Shown here: piece by piece, positions 23,742 through 32,841 of the stretch
Position numbering within the stretch: position 1 is the stretch's first letter
How the letters are laid out: the number at the start of each line of letters is the position of its first letter
Assembly: GCA_000697335.1 (NCBI GenBank)
Contig: JNEM01014357.1
Coordinates: forward strand, 1 to 32,841
Direction of reading: 5' to 3'
Length of the DNA: 32,841 nucleotides
DNA from: Conidiobolus incongruus B7586
Taxonomy: Eukaryota > Entomophthoromycota > Entomophthoromycetes > Entomophthorales > Conidiobolaceae
The notes under the pieces: model-generated
The model's database searches: none
The model's input: only the letters and a program-made list of their open reading frames with translations
Told to the model about the DNA's origin: nothing
Translations under genes and position numbers: made by a program

Positions 23742-24263
23742 TTATATCAATCTTATGTACCTTACTCGAGTTACCAACTTAATAGACTTCAATATCATTA
23801 ATTCGAATTCAAACTCTGAGCTCACACGAAAGTACATTGTTGCAGTTATTGGATCCGGGAATAGACCATTGGTGGTGCGTTGAAACATCTGAGCCATAAT
23901 GTTCTGGAATAAGTTGCTGGAAACCAGGGGTGAGTACTTTACAACTTGGGCAACAACCAGTTGAGCCAGTGTGGGTTCAAACCGTCGTTGATGAATTGGT
24001 AGTAATGCTAGATTATACATCATTTTAGACAGGATTCAGGGTATGGATGATTTATTAGAAATTGGTGGTAGATGATGGGGGAGAAGAAAAGGTGTCTCTT
24101 GTATGTTGTGATAGGATTAGATTTTATGTTCAATTTTATTAGTGTGGGCCATAGTCACATATTGTGTTTTAATGAATAGAGCAGAACTATACATCTTCTG
24201 TATGTGCTAAGGGAGTTCAAATATGAATTAAAGAACACCAGGTAATATTTCCGGATTGTGACA
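23742..24263 (-). mobile_element. Possible LTR-retroelement fragment (relic)
   Basis: A second GC-richer island with an LTR-like layout on the minus strand. It begins TGTCACAATCC at 24,263, sharing TGTCAC with the solo LTR at 31,174. It has a TATA-like GATGTATAG and then AATAAA signals 60 or more bases downstream. The open frame at 23,742-24,023 lies where the internal, gag-side part of such an element would start, but I recognise no domain in it. The inner edge of the LTR and the family cannot be fixed by eye. I count it as a broken fragment of fairly low age because its composition still differs from the flanks. Confidence 0.3.
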
Positions 24264-26609
24264 TATAATACCATACATGATTATTTTTAATTTTATTCCA
24301 ACTCTCAATTCTAATTATAATATACTTCCTTATCCGATCATCCCACACTATTATTTTTAGATATTACTTTAACGACTTTATCCGCTTAAACCAAAACTAT
24401 ATTCAAACTTACTTTATTACTATTAATCTTTGCATTATAATCATCGAATTTATATTTTAAATTTTGATATTTTAATGAATATTGAATTCTAATAAATATA
24501 TAAATTAATTTGAAATGAATAATAAATCAAATTCAGAATTCGCAGATATATCAAAATTGAAATATATGAACTTGATTTACAAGTTAGTTTTGCTTGTGAT
24601 TCGATCGGATTGATAGTAAAATACTAGTTTTCTATTCAGTTTAATCAAGTTATTTTATTGTTCATTAATAATTTTTATTCTATAACTTTCATTGATAAAA
24701 AAAACAAAATATCATTCTAGCCAATCCATTTGAGTTATTTGTATATAGATTATCCTATTTTATTACCGAATCTCCAAAGACTACACTCAATTAAAAATTT
24801 ATGCTGAATCCTTGTGAAAATTTTCATTTTCTTTAAATAGGTAAAAATTCTATAAAATAACCTACTCTAATATAATTTAATGAGTAATATAACATTTGAT
24901 ATTACTATTATCCACACACCTTTTTAAACATTATTGATGTTTAAATTTTAATTCTCACATATTCTGTTAATAAAATCATTAAATTCCGAACACCAAATTT
25001 ATCAATATCAAACCAATAATTTTCAATAAAATTTTTTTATGGAATAATAATCAGGTTACACAATTATTAATATTTAAGTTTTAATATAAACAATCATACA
25101 AATATAGATATAATAACTAAATTAAATATAATGATATTAACAATATAATTTATATCCAACATTGTACAAATTGGATGATATTATGTTCAAAATAATTTTA
25201 TTGACTATCAAATAAATTAGATAATAGTTCTATAATAGTCCTTTTTTATGTAAGTGCATGCATTGATGACCTCAGAAGATAGTAAATGTTGTAGCTTAAA
25301 ATAAGACTTAGGGTAATAATAAGAGCTTTGTTCAAATTTGGGTAGGTGTAAATGAAATGTATTTGATAATGAGAGATAGTTGAATATGGTAACTAGTATT
25401 AAAATTAAATAATAGAAAAAAATTATAATTAATAGATTAGATAGTGATTAATGAAATAATCAATAAAGGAGTGAACTTTAATTGAAAAATGAATCAACTA
25501 TATATATTTAAATTGAATAAATTTATCAACTTGCGTAACAAGATATTTTGATATATAAATAAATCAATTCGTAAATATTGAATAATAAACATATTAGATA
25601 AAATACAGCAAAAACTTCAATATTTTATCTTATACAATATTTACAATACTAAATATAACACTGAATAAAGTAGATATTCAGTAATGTTTAAATTTGTTAA
25701 TATATGATTATAATAATATTATGTATAAAATCATGAAGATATCTTAGTCATTATGTTACTTATTGATTGGAATGTCAAGTACATTAGATTATATTACTAT
25801 AACATTAGTAAATCAAAGTAGAAATTTTCAACAGATTTCTCGAAGTGGATGAATTCAAACCCGTATTTAAAACGTGATTTTATGTGTCACATTACTTTAA
25901 TTTTTGTACAATTATAGAATTTATATATTTTTGGTAATAATATATAAATTGTTAGTAATTAACTTATTGAAGGTAAGCCGGATAATCTGAGAAGTTGATT
26001 TAACATTTGATAGTAGATTATTTAAAATCTCAAGTTGAAAAGTTGAAAATAATTTTTATATAGATTTGACCTTTGAAAATGCTCCAAAAATTGTAATCAC
26101 TTTAGATTGAGAAATACATTTGTTATTCAGACATGATCTCTAAGATTGTTAAAATTCGCAATTTCTGTACTTTGAATTTAGAATATAATATTAGTTTTCA
26201 AATTTTTATACTCAAATATAAATTTGTAAAAATTAAATATCAATTTTCAAATATTTTAGTTTACGCTATATATTTAAATTAAAATAAATTAATATTTCAA
26301 AATTTAAAAGATCACTAACCAAATTTCGATTTGTGTGTTAGTGATTATCGGGAAGCCTTGGACAGGATTTTCAACAAATGGTATTTAGACACAAACATAA
26401 ATGAAATGAATAGATATTAACAATTATACTTTATTTTGAATAGTTCATATCAATAAATATTATATTAGCTAATATCCTATAAATTTTTATTAATAAAAAT
26501 AATTTAAATTTTTCAACTATCTTCATGATGATTCTTATCTAATAAATTTAGGAAATTATATTTATGTATATAGAAACATCTTTTATCAAATAATAGAATT
26601 TAATATTCA
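24264..26609. other. AT-rich spacer before the broken USP copy
   Basis: About 2.3 kb without a supportable gene, RNA or element end. The stretch includes the 3' flank of the duplicated USP segment. Similarity to the flank of the intact copy stops close to the position of its stop codon, so the duplication boundary is probably near 26,600. Confidence 0.45.
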
Positions 26610-29359
26610 TAGTACCACTTTGTAAATTGTTTAAATTGCTTGGAATATTTTCATTCAATATATCTTCCCTTTAATAGAACAGCATATAAGCATTAGAATC
26701 AATTACTTGATCCTTAACAATCTTTTGATAGTGAGAATCGTCAAAGCTATACTATTCGCCATTCAATGAATTTTTACATATTTATGTATAGTGGCCACTA
26801 TTCAAACTGCCGCAATGATTACATACAGCATTCAAATGATAATAAACTGATTGAGAATGAATGTTTTTAATATTCAAAGTAAGGAAATATTTAATAAATT
26901 GGTTGTCTTTAAACACTTTACTTCCATCCTCGTCTACCTTAAATTGATTCAAGCCAATCTTTAAATATGGTGATAACTCGGCAAATTCATCGCGTTTTTG
27001 GCCGTAGTTGGAGTTACAGTTTTCGCAATACCAGCTATTCAAAATGTTGTTCTGTGGGATGAGGTGTTCAACTTTACAAAAGTCTTCGATACAATCTTCT
27101 AAACCCAAATTATTTGCTGATGGGATGAAGATTGATTTTAATTTTGATGTATATAAGGAATGATCAAAATATTCTAATCTTTCATGATTTAATATAACAT
27201 CCTTATTTACATCGATTTCTGCCAGGCTATTTTGAATTGGCTTCTGTTTGATTGATTTACATTTGAAACTTGCTCTATCGTATACATCAGGATTTACATT
27301 ACCTGAATTAGATTTGAAAATGTGGTTGAAAAAATTGGAATCCCATTGAAGGAACACAGTATTACCAGGTTGAAGAGGAGTACCGTTTTCGTGATTCAAT
27401 TCTTCGAAATTAGGAGATAAGGAACTGGAATTACTATCGATCTGGGGAGTTAAGCACGATTTGTTCAACTTTAAAATTTCAAATAGGTCCTGTATAAAGT
27501 CACATTCAATATCTATACCGTTAGACACTTGATATAAAGATTGAACAATATATCTCTTTAATAGAATGCTTGACCGGTTTTTTGTTACTTCAAATTTAGG
27601 TAATTCGAAAATATCCACTATATAATTAGAATGTAATGGATGGCTAGTAATTTTTGAATATTAGTAGAAATTATCTGATATAAAGTATCATGATTGTAAT
27701 TTTTCTTTTTTGAAATAAAACCCAAACTATAGCCATCGATAGTCTCAATCCAATCGCTTCTAAAATGGCCCTGTTCAATAAAAAAATAATCAAAAATTGA
27801 TTCTGAATAAAATTTAGGTAGCTCTAAAGCAATAAAGCCTCGTACCATCTTTGACATAATTTGCGATGAGATCTTGCTCATATTTCAATTCTTGAACTCG
27901 ATTTAAACTGCTGGTTGATCCTTTGCCTAGTGCCAATATAATATTATTGGTTAATAGTTACATCTTAGCACGTAATATCTGTTTGACTTGGTAAATAGAT
28001 AAATCGTTTGGAAGTGTTAGTTGAAATTTTGTTATAACTTGAATTCCGTCTGTATTAAATGGAATAAAAGATATACTGATTTCATGCAAAGAGGGAATAT
28101 TAAGATTAAGATAAAATAGAGGATTTGAACTTGAATGGATATGTTGGCAATTCTGACATATGACGGTAGTGCGTACGAATCCTAAGAATAGATCATTAAC
28201 AAAACTAGAATTCATACTCCTGTACGTTTCTTTTTGGGATTTGGCAGGAGTATTTATGAAACCAACATATGCCTCATGATTATTATATGCCAAAAAGTGT
28301 GAATAATATTCACTGAACTCTTCCTGCAATTTTGAGAGGAATTTAATAACAAATTCACTGGCGTCTTGTTGTTCATATCCTACAAACAATGGCTCATATC
28401 TTACCATCGCGCACTTTAGCTGGCCAAGTATCCAAAATGGGGAACGATTGATTTCCAATTGTTTGAAAAGTCGTTTAGTCGCATCAATCAAAGGAAATTT
28501 TCTTGGATCGAACTCGAAGCCATTTTGTTGATTGAGAATAGAAAAATATTTCTGAAAACTAGGGTTGTTAATAATACACTGGAGGGCAGAGTTCATATAA
28601 CATGTGTTTCCTAAGTTGTTTAACCCTGTTGTATATGGCTGTTTATGAGGTCGATTGGATAAGGTAATGTAATTTATATTACCAATTCTACCATTATAGA
28701 AGCTTGGAAAAGCAATTTACTTTGATATTTGCAATTCAAAGAGATTTGGATAATTATTGGATACATGGTGGATTATTTTTTGCCCATTGACACGATTAAA
28801 TATAAAGAACCATCCTTTCAAACATTTAATGATATCAATGCTATATTCCACAATTAATGTATTGACTTTAACAATTGGACTATATTGGAAGATATTAAGT
28901 AATTGAAACTTGGTATAAATTGACCCGAAAAAAACCATAGCTTCAGATTCACTATCCAACACATTGCCACTTTGTATTAATAATTTCTTTGCAGTTTGAT
29001 TTAAGAGAAAACGATAGATATTCAAAATTTCGCTGAGTCCTTGGAATAAAATTAAGAAATAAGAAGGAGAGAAAGCTTTAAACCAAGTAACTAGAAAATG
29101 AGTATAAATCAACCAAATATCTTGGAAAGAAATACTCGCACCAAATTCTACAAAAAATTTATCTTCAGTCAAGGTGGATTTAAATCATATTTAATCATTC
29201 CAATAAATAGCCCGATAACATTCATACCAATCGAATGAAATGTCCAGTATTATATAAACAATATATATAGAATAAGCTTCCCATATTAATTTTTATAATC
29301 CAGATAATAAGCTCAAGTACAATGAAAATCACAACTCTGTTAAAGATGATAGAGTTCAT
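26610..29359 (-). pseudogene. Broken duplicate of the USP4/15/Ubp12-like protease gene
   Basis: Collinear with the intact gene at 17,428-20,199 over its whole length, in the same orientation, from the ATG at 29,357-29,359. Open pieces lie at 28,717-29,172, 27,958-28,596, 27,618-27,881 and 26,782-27,618. They are separated by an early frameshift, an in-frame TAA where the intact copy has Tyr (after ELQISK), a TAA where it has Gln (after RAKM), a frameshift near 27,840, another near 27,650 and a stop just before the FND motif. The Cys box (GLNNLGNTCYMNSALQ), QQDASEF, both zinc pairs and SGHYT can still be read. With about six lesions it cannot make the full protease. Identity to the intact copy is uneven: near-perfect in some blocks and clearly diverged in others. 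Confidence 0.85.
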
Positions 29360-29402
29360 TGTTGAATCTCAAATCCTTTGTTATTACTTTGTAATTTAAA
29401 TA
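29360..29402 (-). repeat. Near-gene part of the duplicated USP upstream region
   Basis: ATTGTTGAATCTCAAATCC and following bases match 20,200-20,240 upstream of the intact USP, then similarity breaks at the edge of transposon relic A. The matching sequence resumes beyond it. Confidence 0.7.
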
Positions 29403-30676
29403 ATGGGAATTTTTTGTGATTGAAAAAAATAAACATTTTAATATATAAAAAGTAAAAATAAATATATAATATAAAATTAATAATTTCTTTTATTTCTAAT
29501 AACTTTTTGCTATACTTTTGATAAAGATCTAACACTTAAAAAACAATTCTTTTTATTAAAGACTGAAATTTGATGTTTCACAAACCAATTAAATTTTCCT
29601 ATATAAATTTTCTTTCTTGTAAGCTGGTTTTTTAATTACCTAAAACAATTATAATCACATAAGTTATAATCTAAAGAATATATTACATGTAGTAATTTTT
29701 TCCATTTATTTTTAATTAGAAAGTTTTTTACAACTTTAGATTTATGTATTTAATAATTATCATGTAGAATAAAAGATTTTCAGAAATTATATTGAGAATA
29801 CCAATTAAAAATAGTTTTATTTAAAAAAGAAATATAAAGTTTATTATTAATTAATTTTCCTTTAAAAACTAAATAAGGATAGTATATGTTATTATAATTT
29901 ATTACAACAATTAATATTTGCTTATCAATAAAATGTTTATTTAAAAGAATTTATAGAGGGGGTTAATTTAACTTAATCTAACACTTTGATTTATATTTTA
30001 ACAAAAGATTATATAAAAGAATTTAAGATTCATTAGTTATAATAATTCACTATAAAAGTTTTAGTTTCTAGTTATACCTTAATAAGTTTTATTTAACAAT
30101 AGCTACTCTAGCTTTTTTTTATGCTTTAGGTAAAATATAAGGTATTTATTTTATATTTTTATTAGTTAATTTTAATTTAAATTTTAATATATATAAAATA
30201 CTTATCTAACTAATATTAAAGTGTTTTGATAATTTTTTAACTGAAATAAAAAGGTACTTTTTAGTATAATTTATTATTTTATTAACAATTAAAAAAATAA
30301 TAGTTGAAATTAATCTTTTAGATTTTAATAAGTTTTAAGTAGTTTTTTTCCTAGCTTTAAAATAATTTACCTAGTAATAAATTATTAATTTAGATAATAC
30401 TTTATTATTAAAAGCTGTTTATAAATTTTAAATGATTTTAAAAGGTTTGTAATTAAGTTTTACTAATACTAAAATAAAAGACTTTTGATGGTTATTATTT
30501 AGTTTAAATATAATTAAATTAAATAATCAATTTTAAAAAATTAATTTTTTAATCAAAAAATTATTATATATATATATATAATTCAAAACTATTTATTTTC
30601 CTATTTGTTTTTTATATATTTTTTTATTTGAAATTAATAATATATTTGAAAAATTAAAAATTAAAAAATTTTCCAT
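29403..30676 (-). mobile_element. DNA transposon relic A, probably Tc1/mariner-like, about 1.27 kb
   Basis: Inserted in the upstream region of the broken USP copy: sequence matching the intact copy stops at about 29,402 and resumes at about 30,690. The ends are inverted repeats, ATGGGAATTTTTT on the left and ATGGAAAATTTTTT read from the right. The interior matches relic B in opposite orientation over most of its length, for example TGAATCTTA...TTTTATATAATC at minus-strand positions near 30,020 and TTTAAAATCAT...AAACAGCTT near 30,420. It is almost devoid of C on the transposase strand and has no open frame left. Size, terminal repeats and the traces of a transposase in relic B suggest the Tc1/mariner superfamily, but this is tentative. 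Confidence 0.6.
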
Positions 30677-30689
30677 TTTTTTAACTTTA

Positions 30690-31065
30690 TATTAATAATT
30701 TATAATTAATATTATAAAGATTTAAATGTAGAATATATATATTACTATTAAATCAATAATTAAATAACTTTGTAAAATATTGTAATATTTGAAAATAAGT
30801 TATAAAAATTAATTTTTAATATATATAAACTTCATTTAAAAATCAATATTGATAAAGTTAAATTTTAATAAAACATAGTAATTGATTTTAATGAATTTGA
30901 AAAATTCAAAAATATCTGCTTAATTATAATTAATAGATTTAAATACACTATTAGTGATATTATTATAATAAATGAAATCAAATTAGTATTACTTTATCAA
31001 ATATAAATGACAAATAACAATTAAGAGAAAAAGTAAGATTTTGTAATTAATATTAGTATATATAT
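30690..31065 (-). repeat. Far part of the duplicated USP upstream region
   Basis: Matches about 20,225-20,590 upstream of the intact USP, including a nearly unchanged core of some 60 bases around TTTAAAAATCAATATTGATA and another around AATTAATAGATTTAAATA. The part next to relic A differs mainly by G-to-A and C-to-T changes (for instance intact TGATCCCAATG, here TGATTTTAATG). Confidence 0.75.
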
Positions 31066-31071
31066 TAAAAA

Positions 31072-32659
31072 ATGGCAATTTTTTAATTTTTGATCATTCA
31101 AATATATTATATATTTTGAAAGATTATATATATATATATAATATATAGCAAAATAAATATTTTGAAATTATATTGTCACGAGTCAGGTGACTCTCCTCCC
31201 ACATAATATGCTTACTTCAACTGAATATAAGGGTCATTCCCCCCCTCATGTGACCAACCACTTCAACCCTATCCTTTAATCAGCTAATGATACAACCCTC
31301 CAGAAAACTCCAGAAACCTACTACTCTATGCACTATATATAGAACCCAGAAACAGAGCTATACTAGAAGAGAAGGAGTTTGATCTGGGTCCTCCCAGCTA
31401 TTTGGCTTAAATCAATAAACCCCCTATCTCCCTAACCTTTACCTGGAAATCCCTAGATCTCTCTCTTTTGCTTATACTATTCCAGATGCGGCTTTCCCAA
31501 GACATGTTAATATATATTTAATTTTAATTTTTTTTAAAATATTTTGATTTTAAAATTTATATTTAAATTTAATCATATTTAAATTAGATAGTGATTATTA
31601 AAAGGATTTTATTGTTATATCTTTAAAATTTAACAATAAACCCTTTAAAATCATATAAAACTTGCAAACAGCTTATGAAGATAATGCTATATCTAAAACT
31701 ACCATATATTGTTAGATTTGTGATTTTAAAGCTAGAAGTAATATTATTCAAAATTTATCAAAATCTAAAAAACTAATTTTATTATTACTTTATCAATTAC
31801 TAATAAAATAAAAAAATATATTAAGAAATACCTTTTTATTTCTGTTAAAAGATTATCAAAGTAATTTAATATTAATCAGATAAGCATGTTATATTTACTT
31901 AAGTTTAAACCTAGATTAATTAATAAAAATACAAAATAAATATCTTATAATTTAATAAAAACTTAAAAGAAATCTAGAGTAACTATAATTAAACTAAATT
32001 TATTAAAGTATAACCAAAAACAAAGGTTTTTATAGTAAATATTTATAATTGATGAATCTTAGATTTTTTTATATAATCCCTTACTTAAAAATAAAACAAG
32101 ATGTTGGGTTAAGCTAAATTAATCCCTTTTATAAATTCCAATAAATAAGTATTTTGAATATAAATAAATATTAATTATTATAATAGATTATAATAGTATA
32201 TAGTTATCTTATTTAATGCCTTAAGGAAAATCAATTAATAGTCAATTATATATTATCTTTTTAAATAAAACAATTTCTAAATGGTGTTTTTAATATAAAT
32301 TAAAAATACCTATTATTTTATATAATAATTACAAAATATATAAAGCTAAAGCTATAAAAGATTTTTTATATAAAAAAATAAAGGGAGTTACTATATCTAA
32401 TATATTCACCTAATTATAACCTATATGACTCTAATTGTTTTAAATAATTAAAAAAACAGCTTATAGAAAAAAAATTCTTGTAAACAAATTAAATTAATTT
32501 GTGAAATATCAAATTTCAATTTTTAATAAAAAGAACTATTTTTTAGATATTAGAAGTTTATTAAAAGTATAGAAAAAAGTTATTAATAATTAAGGAGGCT
32601 ATTAATTTTATATTATTTTTTAATTTATTTGTTTAATTTTAATTTTAAAATTATGCCAT
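31072..32659 (+). mobile_element. DNA transposon relic B, probably Tc1/mariner-like, interrupted by a solo LTR
   Basis: A second copy of relic A in opposite orientation. Ends are ATGGCAATTTTTTAATTTTT on the left and ATGGCATAATTTT read from the right. Without the 331-base LTR it is about 1,257 bases, close to relic A (1,274) and normal for a Tc1/mariner element. Traces of a transposase remain on the plus strand. A helix-turn-helix-like AYEDNAISKTTIY (near 31,670) is followed by FKARSNIIQNLSKSKKL. There is also FIIDES followed by FLYNPLLKNKTRCWV (near 32,050), resembling the catalytic DE(S/T) region. A late phrase near 32,400 recalls the DLNPIE region. Many stops: fully inactive. The superfamily call is tentative. 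Confidence 0.55.
31174..31504 (+). mobile_element. Solo LTR of a retrotransposon, well preserved
   Basis: A 331-base island of roughly 45% G+C inside sequence with very little G+C. It starts TGTCACGAG and ends CCCAAGACA, so the ends are TGTC...GACA inverted repeats with the standard TG...CA. A TATA box (CTATATATAGA near 31,333) is followed about 80 bases later by AATAAA (near 31,412), the U3-R-U5 layout of an LTR. No internal region or second LTR is present, so it is a solo LTR, which the family forms by recombination between two LTRs. The superfamily is not decided by the LTR alone (Ty3- or Ty1-type). The five bases on each side (TATAT and TGTTA) do not match as a target duplication. It lies within relic B and is much less decayed, hence younger. 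Confidence 0.75.
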
Positions 32660-32841
32660 TAAATAATTTCTATATTAATATTATAAATTAATTATAATAA
32701 ACTAAATATTATATAATATTTTTATAATTTTTATTTAATTTATTAACTTTGTTTTTGAATTATATTTTTAAGGACTTTATTATCTCTTGTTTTAATAATA
32801 TCTTAACTTATTTAAAAATTAAAAAAATATATATTTAATAT
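32660..32841. other. AT-rich end of window
   Basis: Flank beyond the right end of transposon relic B. Nothing recognisable. Confidence 0.4.

Noticed and set aside
23940-24020. tRNA gene at the GGTTCAAAC and TGGCTCAACTGG motifs
   Set aside because: The two boxes are in the wrong relative order and orientation, and no cloverleaf stems form.

Overview
The window is about 80% A+T and eukaryotic. It carries an F-box/leucine-rich-repeat protein, a BTB/POZ protein whose gene has two short GT...AG introns, and a large ubiquitin-specific protease (USP) without introns. Compact introns of 50-63 bases, long AT-rich spacers, F-box and BTB genes and small transposon relics suggest a fungus, probably an early-diverging one; an entomophthoralean such as Conidiobolus is my guess, not something the sequence proves.

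Layout. Bases 1-13,100 are gene-poor. They hold three relatives of one secreted enzyme family, which I read as poly-gamma-glutamate hydrolase-like zinc peptidases. One is nearly whole (minus strand, 1,356-2,234, one in-frame stop), one is clearly broken (minus, 9,037-10,021) and one is heavily decayed (plus, 12,151-13,014). Between them lie an unidentified decayed coding region with a 105-base tandem repeat (about 5,840-6,560) and a GC-richer block that looks like a solo LTR (8,162-8,511). A three-exon BTB gene lies at 13,965-14,953.

Bases 17,400-32,841 are shaped by duplication. An intact 923-residue USP of the USP4/USP15/Ubp12 type (17,428-20,199, minus) has a second, broken copy 9 kb away in the same orientation (26,610-29,359). 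The duplication extends into the upstream region, and the F-box/LRR gene (20,983-22,492, minus) lies between the copies. In the broken copy the upstream region is split by a decayed DNA transposon of about 1.27 kb (relic A, 29,403-30,676). A second copy of that transposon in opposite orientation (relic B, 31,072-32,659) follows, and a well-preserved 331-base solo LTR sits inside it. The order of events can be read: USP duplication, transposon insertion, AT-ward decay of transposon and flanks, then LTR insertion.

The USP, F-box and BTB families all work in ubiquitin signalling, but in fungi these are scattered, expanded families and I do not claim they form one system. I found no tRNA, rRNA or CRISPR array. 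I did not find a clearly new multi-gene system. The best leads are the graded-decay hydrolase cluster, the mosaic USP duplication and the AT-ward mutation of the transposon and its flanks.
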